Shown piece by piece: positions 21,501 through 30,014 of a DNA stretch of 64,000 bases (the stretch's first letter is position 1; each line of letters begins with the position of its first letter). Origin of the DNA: Channallabes apus (taxonomy: Eukaryota > Chordata > Actinopteri > Siluriformes > Clariidae); assembly GCA_030522415.1 (NCBI GenBank), contig CM060121.1, forward strand, positions 9,157,976-9,221,975, given 5' to 3'. Position numbers and translations under genes: made by a program. Below the pieces are notes generated by a model. The model saw nothing but the letters and a program-made list of their open reading frames with translations. It searched no databases and was not told where the DNA came from.

Positions 21501-24310
21501 TGCCCATTATTTGACTACAGCTCGCGTTTTCATTTTCTCGCAATGGAATGTTCAAACGTGGTGTTTTTACTGTAAACTGTAATGGATTGGTCACAGTTCC
21601 CAGATCAATGTTACTAATAATGAAAACACCATCTTGCATCCAGTTTAACTAGTTAATACTCTTAGCAAAAAAAGTTTTTAATTCTCTCTCTTAAAAAAAC
21701 AACCCTGTATTATAAATATTTTTATTTGCCAGCCATCTGTGTATGATAAACTGACAGCTCAGATACATAATCTCAAAAAAAAAAAACAGTTTAAGTACTA
21801 GTTAACACTATTTTTTTAGTACTGATTTATTTGTACTTCCATTCAAGTAAAAATTTTGACTAGACGATTCCTGAGGAAAACAGGGGTGCAATGGTACACT
21901 CCTATTCCTTGCCAAAAACGTCGTCTCCTTAGCCCACATGGTCTGGTCTTGAGTACAGCAAGCATGAGTGGAGGTGCGTGGTTTGGTCCCATTACAGCTT
22001 ACCTTGAACAGCAAACTCAGACACAGAAAACGTAACCTAATATCTTGCATTAACCTGAATGGCGACAGCAGTCCTGTGCTTATGGTACTCATTTATATCT
22101 GGGGAAGTGTAGGGACGAGAGCTTTGATTCTTGGACTGTTTAAGAGAATACAGTTTTACACATTTGTGGGCTGTTCAGAGGATTTGCTTGCTTATTTATT
22201 GTGAAAATAAGTCAGTGAAAAATGTATGAATTCCTATGTGAAGATCTATTTTTTGTCAGGTCCCAAACACACCATGATAACTTCCAAAGAGTTTGACCAG
22301 TCTCCATGATTTAAAAACTGAACATAGCAGAAGACCTGGCTCTCTGGTATATTCTGTGGGTGTGTGTGCAAAATCGAGTGAGCATCAGCATGAAAAAGAC
22401 TGAGGATGCTTTTTGTAGCTTCACTGCCTCTTCACTGTAAAACGCAGTTTATTCTTTATAGTTCAAGTTTGTGGTGATTTCTGGACCATATTCGAAGGGG
22501 TTGGTTATTTTTATTAGAAATTCTATTTTTAGAGTAGTAGAGATTTAAGCTCTTCAACATTATTTGTCTAATTTTCAAAGTGGACCCAAAACAAGCAAGC
22601 TTGGAGTTACAGGAACAATGGTGTTTTGTGAGGGTCCCAATTAACAGCATTTCCTAACTTCAGTCCAGAGTCGGGGAAAAATACAGCAATTTTGGGAAAA
22701 CCTTTGGTCGGATTCTTAAGAAAAGTAACGACGAGTCATTCCCAGGATGGGAGGACAGATTGGGCTGCTTAAACTAGCACGAATTATATTCATTGTCAAA
22801 GGTTTGGCGCTTTAAAATTACATATATATTCTAATGCAATAATTACAGTAAGAATGCAAAAAATAAAGACAAGTTGGAGAGGATCAATACAAGCATTTTA
22901 CACAACACACTATAATTTTATGTATAATAGTGTGTTATGCATACACACAAAATAAATAAATAAAAAAACACACACCTTCCCTCCTTTCTCACTCTGTATT
23001 GCTGTCCTGAGATAACACTACTGTGACAGAAAACAACCTAATCTACATCAAAGCACACAGCCATTTTGTCTCAACAGCCATTGCTTTCTGTTTACTCCCC
23101 CACCCTTTAAGCTCATCCAACACACAGGGATTGCAGCAAACACACAGACGCTCTGCATGGGGAGGACGCTCATTTTTCCGGGTTCAGGGCCACCATTTAC
23201 ACCTGGCATTAACATGTGGAATGCAATCAGCTGACGAGTGGTCAGCAGAGACGGACAGGCGTTCAAACCTGGCCTTTTAAGAGTCTTAAACCTGACTTCA
23301 ATGTCCACTCGTGACTAGAGAGGGAGCTTGGACAATAGCAACACAGTGCCTTTTTCAAAGCAGCCTGGTTACTGCTAGTCTAATTTTAAAACAGGAAGAC
23401 GGTGAGATTTACCCGATTAAACGGTCATGCATTCAGAAGATTTATATCAGCTCGACTAGACACATTCTCTGAGCTTTACTCATCAGTAGCACAAATTGAA
23501 AGGAGCTAAGAAATTGTTTTTTTTTTTTTTTTTATGGAAATCTTGAGTTGCAGACTTGGGTAGGCTTTTAGGTACGGCAGAGAATAAAATCAGTAAAAAG
23601 CAGATTTCCGGAGGCAATGTGTTTGTTTTTATTATTATACGTATGAAGTATGTGCAACAAATAAAGAAAGAAACCCCACCGCTACTTCCTTTCATTTTCA
23701 CTTCTTCTGTTGTATTTTCCTTTGCACGAACAACAGTGTATCTACACAGTGCACTACACAATCTCAATCAGATCTTGGCTGACTGTAGACTGACTTTAGC
23801 TTGAACACGTTAATTTAAAGGGGAAAAAAAGAAGAAAAAAACACAACACACACTTGAACACTATTTGTGCTACAATAAATACTCAACACATACATGTTTC
23901 TCTTTCTTAATTTCTCTTTCTATGTCATGTTATGTTAGCAAGCAGAGATACGGGTGATGTGCATGTCTATTGTGGTTCTACATTTTGTCTCCAGAAAATA
24001 GACCCATTGCCTTATAAACTTGATTTCAATCATGTAAAATGAGAATTGTTATTCTACAACTCTGACATCAGTGAAAACCATGCTCTCTGTCTCACACACA
24101 CACACACACCCATTTAGCATTTAAAACAGTAAAGCTTATACAGCACTCTGAACCCCTTTGCTTACGCTAGCAGGCTCACTGAAGCGGCATTGTAGACGAG
24201 GTTTGAATTGGAATAAACGAGAAACGCGCACGCACACATGGTCACACAATCAGGTGGAAACTAACCTGTTTCTTTTGTCAACGTCTTTGGTGACAACAGC
24301 ATCCAATTCT
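466..24310 (-). CDS. tnrc6a: tnrc6a (GW182 family, Argonaute-binding silencing factor), 5' half, discontinuous
   Basis: TNRC6/GW182 proteins bind Argonaute through tryptophans in GW/WG repeats and recruit PABP and deadenylases, so miRNA targets are silenced in the cytoplasm and P-bodies. I joined exons 12496-12543, 7226-9766, 4670-4849, 4326-4492, 3844-3921, 2997-3045, 2074-2189, 1405-1497, 1126-1257, 767-904 and 466-540 on the minus strand. All have AG/GT borders and phases that fit, giving 1205 codons. Segments in order: GW/WG-rich region, acidic VEIGMWN block, [12 protein letters not shown]-like segment, [15 protein letters not shown] block, PPAQPL..VPPPLL, GLN..FGPQQ and the start of the Q-rich region. 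The GLN..FGPQQ and [13 protein letters not shown] strings resemble TNRC6A more than TNRC6B or C from memory. The PAM2, RRM and C-terminal silencing domain lie outside the window. The extreme N-terminus is uncertain (see the exons at 14502 and 24266). Confidence 0.9.
767..904 (-). CDS. tnrc6a: tnrc6a exon, LNQLSQ repeats
   Basis: This 138-bp, phase-0 exon has acceptor cttaag and donor CTGCAG|gtaagc. It encodes [16 protein letters not shown], then a [14 protein letters not shown] repeat block ending NQLQ. The repeated LNQLSQ heptad-like unit is a diagnostic TNRC6A segment just before the Q-rich region. Confidence 0.92.
1126..1257 (-). CDS. tnrc6a: tnrc6a exon, PPAQPL/VPPPLL segment
   Basis: This 132-bp, phase-0 exon has acceptor ttttgcag and donor CTCAG|gtttgt. 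It encodes [13 protein letters not shown], then [18 protein letters not shown] and VPPPLLPSQ, matching the TNRC6A segment [25 protein letters not shown]. Confidence 0.92.
1405..1497 (-). CDS. tnrc6a: tnrc6a exon, [14 protein letters not shown] segment
   Basis: This 93-bp exon is phase 0 at both ends, with acceptor ccttcag and donor AGGCAG|gtgagt. The peptide is [17 protein letters not shown] followed by [14 protein letters not shown]. It sits where human TNRC6A has a divergent linker ending KLPPSNS, so homology is modest, but splice sites, phase and position agree. Confidence 0.8.
2074..2189 (-). CDS. tnrc6a: tnrc6a exon, [10 protein letters not shown] segment
   Basis: This 116-bp exon completes a split Gly codon and leaves phase 0, with acceptor cttcttag and donor GAGAAG|gtcagt. 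It encodes [20 protein letters not shown], then [10 protein letters not shown], matching LQDKRMEIDKHSLN..ERNPYFDK of TNRC6A. Confidence 0.92.
2997..3045 (-). CDS. tnrc6a: tnrc6a 49-bp exon
   Basis: This short exon has acceptor atttgcag and donor CTGCAG|gtagaa. It encodes [16 protein letters not shown] plus the first base of a Gly codon. It matches RDSPEENVQSNKMDLS of TNRC6A and was found by splice sites and phase because it is too short for an ORF search. Confidence 0.9.
3844..3921 (-). CDS. tnrc6a: tnrc6a exon, UBA-like WMNQFVKQF segment
   Basis: This 78-bp, phase-0 exon has acceptor tctttcag and donor CCCG|gtaagc. It encodes [20 protein letters not shown], then NGMNFP. It corresponds to the AWINPFVKQFSN segment of TNRC6A, the core of the UBA-like region. 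Confidence 0.92.
4326..4492 (-). CDS. tnrc6a: tnrc6a exon, acidic VEIGMWN block
   Basis: This 167-bp exon enters in phase 1 (completing Gly) and exits in phase 0, with acceptor gctgcag and donor CCTAAG|gtaact. It encodes [20 protein letters not shown], then [18 protein letters not shown]. It aligns with EEEEDVEIGMWNSNSSQE of TNRC6A and contains GW-type tryptophans. Confidence 0.93.
4670..4849 (-). CDS. tnrc6a: tnrc6a exon, GWGEP/TSAWGKP repeats
   Basis: This 180-bp exon has acceptor tgtgtag and donor ATCTG|gtgaga and is phase 1 at both ends. It carries [34 protein letters not shown] and GNGWGTQ, a run of W-G motifs of the Argonaute-binding region. It matches TNRC6A ..[18 protein letters not shown]. 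The same stretch is open in a second minus frame, but only this frame fits the neighbours. Confidence 0.93.
5045..6056 (+). mobile_element. non-autonomous hAT element, copy 1
   Basis: The element is bounded by TAGGGCTGCACGATAT and its inverse ATATCGTGCAGCCCTA. The 8-bp flanks gcccttat and tcacttat match at 6 of 8 positions, as for an old hAT target-site duplication. Both ends are rich in CGATAT/ATATCG repeats. No transposase is encoded. The core around 5520-5640 is GC-richer and carries an ETS-like cccggaagt. It lies in the tnrc6a intron between 4849 and 7226. A second copy, inverted, is at 18780-19851. Confidence 0.8.
6057..7225. other. tnrc6a intron, no feature seen
   Basis: This intronic sequence lies between hAT copy 1 and the donor of the large GW exon. 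I see no splice-bounded conserved frame and no clear repeat with ends; open frames here are short and unsupported. Confidence 0.5.
7226..9766 (-). CDS. tnrc6a: tnrc6a large GW-repeat exon (Argonaute-binding)
   Basis: This 2541-bp exon encodes 847 residues open in one frame. The acceptor is gttttcag and the donor TTCAG|gtaatg, phase 1 at both ends. It starts [19 protein letters not shown], contains [45 protein letters not shown] and NTAWD, then a dense WG/GW series. It ends with [20 protein letters not shown], then [13 protein letters not shown] and NVNMWNKN. These blocks are the conserved Argonaute-interaction motifs of TNRC6A. The region is Ser/Gly/Asn-rich, intrinsically disordered and cysteine-poor. 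A 12-Ser run lies near 8560-8590. Long open frames on the other strand and in the second minus frame are by-products of its composition. Confidence 0.96.
9767..12495. other. tnrc6a intron with low-complexity tracts
   Basis: This is an AT-rich intron. It holds an 18-G run (10759-10776) and a ~25-A run (10830-10854). A short end-fragment reading ATCGCCCAGCCCT (about 10373-10386) resembles a hAT terminus. Two similar blocks lie at about 11050-11172 and 12055-12180 (see findings). No additional exon was recognised. Confidence 0.5.
10759..10776 (+). repeat. poly-G tract (18 G)
   Basis: An uninterrupted G run lies on the plus strand, so it reads as poly-C in the tnrc6a pre-mRNA. A pure A tract of about 25 follows at 10830-10854. 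Exact lengths are prone to sequencing error. Confidence 0.85.
12496..12543 (-). CDS. tnrc6a: tnrc6a 48-bp exon with strong-context AUG
   Basis: The acceptor is tttcttag and the donor AACAG|gtgacg. The frame that joins the large exon reads [15 protein letters not shown] then a split Gly. The Met lies in a strong Kozak context (GGC AUG G). In human TNRC6A the equivalent position is internal (a SDINHSTSGSHYENS-like segment precedes the same junction). It is therefore either an internal exon or, because the upstream exon has an in-frame stop, a possible translation start. Confidence 0.8.
12544..14501. other. tnrc6a intron, no feature seen
   Basis: This AT-rich intron lies between the 48-bp and 267-bp exons. 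I found no conserved frame with splice borders and no complete repeat. Confidence 0.5.
14502..14768 (-). pseudogene. tnrc6a: tnrc6a N-terminal exon with interrupted frame
   Basis: A 267-bp GC-rich exon is suggested by acceptor gtgccag and donor CTCTCAG|gtattt. Frames: the one matching the downstream exon reads [20 protein letters not shown], then TAG (14621-14623), then [15 protein letters not shown]. Around the stop this resembles the TNRC6A block PREVPPRF..KQLLKRGQ..VIAANLG. The first part of the exon resembles the KVPEQIKPS..QPANS linker better in another frame ([18 protein letters not shown]). So the exon looks homologous but carries a stop and perhaps a frame change. Options are sequencing error, true decay of the N-terminal coding part, or an unrecognised splice pattern. 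Confidence 0.6.
14769..16510. other. tnrc6a intron, no feature seen
   Basis: This is ordinary AT-rich intron. I searched here and up to 24265 for the lysine-rich exon ([17 protein letters not shown] in human TNRC6A) and did not find a convincing match. Confidence 0.45.
16517..17089 (+). mobile_element. GC-rich block: candidate solo LTR or alternative promoter
   Basis: The segment begins TGTTGGTCACC and ends CTTGTAACA, giving a short TGTT..AACA inverted end typical of LTRs. It contains a cgcgcatgcgcg NRF1-like palindrome (16541-16552), a gcataaag TATA-like box (about 16600), ccggaagt ETS motifs (about 17032) and a strong CpG content unlike the flanking intron. No clear target-site duplication was seen (gacag versus aacgg), so a solo LTR is a hypothesis; an intronic CpG-island promoter is the alternative. 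Confidence 0.35.
17090..18779. other. tnrc6a intron, no feature seen
   Basis: This is intronic sequence. A splice-like AAG|gtgagt on the minus strand at about 18044 has no open frame upstream. No repeat with clear ends was recognised. Confidence 0.45.
18780..19851 (-). mobile_element. non-autonomous hAT element, copy 2, carrying a Harbinger fragment
   Basis: The ends are TAGGGCTGCACGATAT / ATATCGTGCAGCCCTA, flanked by 8-bp duplications actctgag and actctgac (7/8). The body matches the reverse of the copy at 5045-6056: the same GTGTGTCCAAATTTGACC segment near one end and the same TTTCTCTAGGGAAATG near the other. Bases 18974-19284 are foreign and replace about 270 bp present in copy 1. Confidence 0.88.
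18974..19284 (+). mobile_element. PIF/Harbinger-type fragment inside the hAT copy
   Basis: This fragment is similar to the right half of the complete element at 36919-37512. It shares CCGATCCTTCTCTGGCTG, AACCTCGGCTGAGGTGGTAC, CCAGTGGAAAAC and the terminal TATGCAGTGGAAAAGCGCCA. It is followed by TTA, the expected target trinucleotide. The left half and left end are missing. Confidence 0.75.
19852..24265. other. tnrc6a intron, no coding feature seen
   Basis: This is a large intron stretch. A CCATTTACACCTGG..ATTAACATG segment (about 23193-23218) resembles a fish DNA-transposon terminus without a partner. A pure T run lies at 23517-23533. No exon was recognised. Confidence 0.45.
24266..24310 (-). 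CDS. tnrc6a: tnrc6a N-terminal 45-bp exon (RELDA..TKDV)
   Basis: The acceptor is ttttgtttag and the donor AAACAG|gttagt. One frame reads (R)[14 protein letters not shown], which matches the very N-terminus of TNRC6A (MRELEAKATKDVERNLSR). In human the AUG precedes this point directly (AUG AG|A GAA), so the start codon should end the previous exon. The exon exits with two bases of a codon, which does not fit the frame needed by the 267-bp exon, so an intermediate exon may be missing from my model. Confidence 0.7.
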
Positions 24311-26149
24311 CTAAACAAAAGAGAAAGAAACATGGTTAAAATTGAGTTTTAATCATAGTTTAAACACAACTCATATGACTGATTTGTTTAACCTGCCCAA
24401 ATGTAATCTAACCTAAACAACTGACTTAAAAGTTCCGACTGAAACCTGTGGTACAACATGCAGTCTGAATCAGTGCTCCCAAATGGGCAATAACATGAGG
24501 TGTCCTACACGAGGTGTAAAATAATGGCTTCGGCACCCTTCAGAGCGCGCTGCTAATCGAACAGGGAGCCATTTGGATGTCGGCCAAAAGCTCCATTAAT
24601 AGTTAGTCACTTTTTCCTGTTCTCACTGCCAGCCTACACAACAGTGTGTTTTTAGCTGTTAATGTGAAATGTAAACATTTTACATCCAAAACAAGCAATA
24701 AAAAAAAAAATCCACTACTAACCTTTCTAAGATTTAGCTCAGTGCCAGTTGATGGGTAACTAACATACCGTGTTGTGCCACGAGTTCAGCTTCAGATATC
24801 AATGAAACCCAGATCAACTGTGGCTACATTGACTCCAAAATTGTTTTTTATTTTTCTTAATTTTTATGTTTGTATTTTCAGGAGATAAATAGTTTTCCGT
24901 TCCGCTAAAATCCTACAGATGGCGTCCTCAAAACTATTCACACATTTTTAGCAGCACAGCATCCCATGTGTGATATGAGTAAAATTATCTGCCAAGCTTG
25001 TTTAGAATTATAACAAAATCTAAAAGATTCTAATTGGGATATTCATAAAATCGTCCCTGGTGAATCCTATCGCTTCCGCACACCAATAATCCAAAGTTTT
25101 TTTTTTTTGTTGTTGTTTTTCACTCTGAATCACATCTGGTTAACAAAATCACAAATGGGAAAGGATCCTAACACCACTAAGACCAGCTATTTCTACAAAC
25201 TTTTTTCTCCACTTAAATCAATAGTGCGCTTGATCTGTGATTGTAGTCGCATCCAAATCCATCATGTTATTTTTTCTTTCCTTCTGTGTGTGCATGTGTC
25301 TGTAATGACAATGGCAGGTTTTACAGTATAGAAAATAAGTAAAAAGAACCCGGAGTCACACATTTTTTCCCCAAATTACACGAAGACTATCATCTGTTCT
25401 GGGAAGAAAGGTTTTGCATGTTTTCTTCAGCAAAAACACTTTCCACTGCGCCACACTGAAACCAACTTAAATTTAAAACAACATTTAAAAGGAGACTTTT
25501 TCGGGAGGGTTTAGTAGGTTATTGAGCTCCTACCACAGCTATGGTATAAATACATGTAACAATAATGTGACTTACAAGGCTGAGTGACTTACGGGTTAAG
25601 TGCTGTGTAAAAATTGGGTCTAAGTTAAACAAACATATAGGTGAATTCTTTCACTTTCTGTACAGCATTGCCCAGACAGACCACCAAAGCACTAATCAGA
25701 ATAAAGATGTAACTTAAGTTGAAATGTAGAACGCGCTGGAATTTTTAGCGTAAGGATGCTGCATAATTCGTCCCTTATAAAATAAATCCCTTTTTGTTTA
25801 TAGAGAGATTGCTTATCCTGGGCGTATCAATTAGAAGTATAACAAACAACCTGCAGAAACATGACTTGGCTCACTTTCACACAAGAGACAGGAATCTCAG
25901 AGATTCACATGATACATTACTACTACTCCTAGGTGAATTTGTATTGTAATACTGTAGGCATCACAATCTTATAAATACCCTGCTTCGCTATGCTTTTTTC
26001 CCCCCAGATGTCATTGCACTTCTAAACAAATTTATCAAATAATTTGTTCCACATGGAAAGCTGTACTGTCTGCCAGCTTTGATCCCCATGCAGAATAACA
26101 GAAAAATGGCAACATTTTACCACTTCAAATGCAAAATTACATACATTAA
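24311..26149. other. tnrc6a first-intron region with an old repeat block
   Basis: This region is mostly unremarkable. About 24586-24812 (AGCTCCATTAATAGTTA..GCTTCAGATATCAATGAAACC) recurs in part at 30806-30948. The following part (about 24828-25085, TTGACTCCAAAATTG..GTCCCTGGTGAATCC) recurs at 47276-48015, so an old dispersed repeat is present. No exon was recognised. Confidence 0.5.
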
Positions 26150-26880
26150 AAAGTAGTTTAAAAAAATAATAGATTTTGGAGTCAGTATAAATCGATTTTG
26201 GGGTCTCAGAAGCGATCCCAGGGCCCTGAGGTGAAAACATCACAACACTGTCATATTGCGGAACAGTGATATTTTTTGGACATTTTCACACTAGTCATGA
26301 TTGAATTGCACCGTACCCGGGAACAATTTCACCCCCCTGCCCACCCCCTCGCTGGCCAGCATTCACATTGTTTTTTGTTCTCCATACTCGGGTACACTTT
26401 GATATTTACACTCTACGATACAGCAGGTGATGCATCTACTTGGTTTGTAAGCTGCCATTGAACACAAGAAAAAAAGAGAAGGAGGAACTTAACCATTGCG
26501 CTATCCCTAATGAATAGTGATCTATTTAAAAAAAAAAAAAAATGTCAAGCAATGCTCTCGCACGGCTTCCTACTTTTTCAACTATGGCTGTGTTGGTCAG
26601 AGGATGAGACTGGCACATGCTATGCGCCCAAAGAAATTCCAGAGGAGACCAACAGCACTGACGACAACACGTCTAAACAGCGACCTACTTCCGTGCACAG
26701 GTACGACTGGCTTCCACACATGATACGATCCATGCCCGACTGCGGGGTGGACTTCAAACAGACTCGGGCACAGTTCCAGAGTATGGAAGGCTCGTATTCT
26801 CAATGATCAAAAACAAACCAGACTTTGGGGTCAAGTCTTCTCACAAGCGATCCCGCGGCCATAATGCGAAAACGTCCTTA
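26150..26880. repeat. probable transposon relic with flanking direct repeats
   Basis: A block of about 45 bp (ttttggggtctcagaagcgatcccagg, 26173-26217) recurs in the same direction at 26821-26868. Both end in gcgaaaac/gtgaaaac. The interior includes a 98-codon plus-strand open frame (26510-26806) that I do not recognise. Arrangement suggests a repeat, not a gene. Confidence 0.4.
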
Positions 26881-27119
26881 GACTCCTTGTTGCAGCCGCA
26901 CATCTCACCATAACACAGACTCGTACTGATCTCAGTTAGATGACCAAATTCATAAGATACATTTCTGCCTACTAGTAAAACTTGGCAAATCAAAATAACG
27001 CGAACACTAGGTATGAAAACAAGTAATACGTGAAAAAAATAAACGAATTAATGTTTAACCTTTCCGGTGCCCCCAGTACAGTGTTGTAACTCCGCAGGAG
27101 GCGAAAGGGTTAAAAAGCC

Positions 27120-27262
27120 TTAAACAAACCCAGGCGCCGCGCGCACCTCCCCCACCGCGCCGCGTCCCAATCCGCTCTCCACCCCAGCGTGCACTGCGCA
27201 GTGCATATTCCTATTGTGGCGGAGACGAGCGTTGTTCTGGAGCGCGGCCATAACGTTTAATT
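27120..27262 (-). promoter_or_regulatory. GC-rich, CpG-rich block: possible second tnrc6a promoter
   Basis: About 140 bp are strongly CpG-rich in an AT-rich intron. On the minus strand it contains ATTGG (inverted CCAAT), the palindrome TGCACTGCGCAGTGCA and GCGCGCGGCGCC. It may be an internal or alternative promoter for tnrc6a; no exon with ATG was identified next to it. Confidence 0.35.
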
Positions 27263-28480
27263 ATCAAACCACCGAGTTATGCAGAAATATCAGATGTAGA
27301 GATATTAGAAGGTGCACTATGTAGTGTCGCAATCCGGCGTGAGTAGTGCACTGCAAACACTCAGTGATACGGTTTTCAGAACAGCACTCTCTTCCTCCCC
27401 TCGGCTATACACTGTATTCTTGTATTACACACCGATTATTAAATGGTCTGTCGGTAATTTTTCATTAATTTGAAGGAAAAAATATATATACAAGACGTTG
27501 GCATGTTTTTTTTTCTTTTCGGTCCCGTGCTGCGTTAGTTAGTCGGTTATGCTAGCTTTTTTTTTGCATTTCCATCAAAGCTAAACTCCCCAAACAGTCT
27601 CTTGTGCCAAACCATTGTCAATATAACCTTACACAAGGTACATACAACGCAACATCGTCCAGTTTTTAACTTTCTTTCAAACATAAAATCGAAATTAATT
27701 TTCAGTCCAATTTCCTTTCCAATGTAACTTACAGGTCAGGTTACACAGCTAATGCTAACGAACATCAGCTACTCAATTATATAACCGAATAACCGGGCAA
27801 ACTATTTAACACTGTACCTGCATTTAATAATTATACAGTATAAAATTAGATTATTAAGTATTGTTTAACCACCCAGCAAAACTGTTTACTTGTAAATATA
27901 CACATTTCTTTGTATTTTACATCAATTAAATGCAGAGGTCGAACGTGTAACGTTAACCTAACTAGCCACTGGCAGCTGTTACGAAGAAAAATAATAACAA
28001 AAAAACTGATTTGCTAAGCAAGACAAACTGCCTTGTTTAAAACCTTCAAATCAATAAAATAAAAAATAAATTAAAAAAACTGAGTCTATATTAAATATCT
28101 CGGACAGAATCTCTGCCTCATAAGTGAGTTAAAGCTAAACAAGAGCTTTGCTAATGCTAATCAAACGGCAGCTTTCTATGCTGCGCGTGCTGGAGGAAAC
28201 GCTTCGGCTTATTTTATGGCTTTGTTTTTGCTCCAAACTCCTCTAGATATCCGACTAAAATGGGTCCTTAGCACTACCGAACAACTATTTTAACTTCATG
28301 AAACTACACACACACAAATATAAAACTGAATAATGTTTAGGCTGGTTATAAAAATACTTCGCAGAACCTAAGCTGCTTTAAGACGATGACGCTCGTGCGC
28401 ATTTTACACGACGATATAAAAGCATGTAATCGAAAACACGTATTGCAAAAAAAAAAAAAAAAAACACACAACTCACCCAC

Positions 28481-28650
28481 CTCGTAGAGTTTTAAAGTGC
28501 AGCAGAGAGTAAATGAAAGCAGGTGATAAGGCTATATGAATGTAACGCTTTTGCAGAATCTAGGAGGGGAACCGCTTGTCCTGCTCAGCCGCCATTTCCT
28601 TCACTCGCATCGCATCTGTCTGTCACTACCCGACCGCCGTCCCCCCCACC
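28481..28650 (-). other. tnrc6a: tnrc6a exon 1 (5' UTR), approximate start
   Basis: The minus strand downstream of the NRF1 sites is GC-rich and runs to a donor at CTACGAG|gtgggt (28481) or, 4 bp further, GG|gtgagt (28477). It contains a short upstream ORF (28560-28610). If spliced to 24310 the last codon is ACG AG|A, where human has AUG AG|A, so no AUG serves the conserved frame. The transcription start is an estimate. Confidence 0.5.
28560..28610 (-). CDS. upstream ORF in tnrc6a exon 1
   Basis: This is a 16-codon open frame, MRVKEMAAEQDKRFPS, then TAG. The second Met is in strong context (GAAATGG). A strong uORF in the leader would reduce scanning to downstream starts. Whether it is translated is unknown. 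Confidence 0.4.
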   Translation of the reverse strand: MRVKEMAAEQDKRFPS

Positions 28651-28760
28651 AACTCTTTTCCCGAGCTGCAATGCGCATGCGCGATAACCCAACGCATGCG
28701 CAAGGCGTACGCCTGAAGAGAGAGAGGTGCAGGTTGTGGGGGGTTAGAGGCAAGCTTGCA
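28600..28760 (-). promoter_or_regulatory. tnrc6a CpG-rich promoter with NRF1 motifs
   Basis: Two NRF1-type motifs, TGCGCATGCGCG (28672-28683) and ACGCATGCGCAA (28692-28703), lie immediately upstream of exon 1 in CpG-rich sequence without a TATA box. This is typical of a broad housekeeping promoter. Confidence 0.65.
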
Positions 28761-29606
28761 GGACTGTGGTACTGGCAGTCTGCTATGCTCTCTGATTAAA
28801 CCACAGAATGGTGGGATTAGCTATGGTGGACAAGAATCTACATAGATGAAATAATGGTTTTATTTGTACATTGGTTAGAATTCGCTCTTTCAATTATATC
28901 TTTACGTTTCATACATTGGATGGCCCGAAACCAGTCTCAGAAAATATTATGTCTGTCTGGCTATCCAGACAGAATTTGTCACAACATAATGTAAAACAGA
29001 ATTTGGTGAAACTTTTGAAGTACAGTACTACAAAGTATCCTGGGCTAGGCTCCAGGCCCACCTTGACGATATATACAGGATAAAGCAGTGTAGATGATTA
29101 GAGTAAGTACAGTAAATGAGTGTGATGTTGCTCATGCTGTATCAGATCACCTATATTGTGCATTCATTACACGAGATTGTGTAAACACATTCTTTAATCC
29201 TAGTAACCTTGAACTGAGACTAACGCAATATGATAACACTGTGTTTGTGTCCGTGTGTGTCCATGTGTGTCCATGTATTTCACTCAAGAGCCAATAAAGC
29301 TGCACCTTATCAGGCAAACCTGGATTTATAATGACTATGAAGTTAAATATAAGCCAAACTTACTAACATATATGTGTATTGTTTGGAGGCAGGTCAACAT
29401 TTAATACTTACACCTGACACCGATTGAACATTTGATCCGTACCTTCTTGTTAGCCGTGCTTAATTTATAGCTGAAGGAAGTAAACATGGAAAACAAGCAT
29501 CTCTTCTTGTAGTTGTCTTCCATTTGAAGCATTGCTATTTATGTTCCAATATATGTTGGATTTCCATCTACATTTTTATACTCTCAGCTTGAAATGAAAC
29601 CTAAAT
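28761..29606. other. intergenic, no feature seen
   Basis: AT-rich sequence upstream of the tnrc6a promoter. Nothing recognisable except a possible repeat tail (TCCTGGGCTAGGCTCCAGGCCC, 29039-29060) like the end of the DANA-type SINE. Confidence 0.45.
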
Positions 29607-29925
29607 TGGATGGTGGCCAAGCGGTTACCATTGTTGCCTCAGACCTCCAGCGTTGGCGGATCGAATCTTGTGTCCGGTTTGTGTGCATTGAGTTCGCATG
29701 CCTTCCTCGTCCTTTGTCGGTTTCCTCAGGGTACTCCGGTTTCCCACCACAGTCCAAAGACATGTGTTGTGGCATGAGTAATATTTCAAGTGAATAACAT
29801 GGTGTGTGGGTGTGTGTATGCCTGTGCCCTGCAATAGTTTGAATAAAATTGGATGTATTCCTATTTCATGCCCAGTGTTCTTGGGAAAAGCTCTGGATCC
29901 AGCGTGACCCTGACCCGGATATCAT
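29607..29925 (+). mobile_element. DANA/Mermaid-type tRNA SINE, old copy
   Basis: A diverged SINE: GGTGGCCAAGCGGTTACC head, GTACTCCGGTTTCCCACC and CAGTCCAAAGACATG core, and a degenerate end AAGCTCTGGATCCAGCGTGACCC. Confidence 0.7.
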
Positions 29926-30014
29926 ACCATACATTTATTATTAGAGTGTACTAAGAGTGAAACCACAGTGTTGGTAGTTATGTCCTTCAAATTACAGGGA
30001 ATATGATATGCAGA

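Noticed and set aside
21988..22021. Mini-exon with CAAG|gtaagc donor on the minus strand
   Set aside because: No TNRC6-like peptide and a 34-bp length that does not repair the phase.
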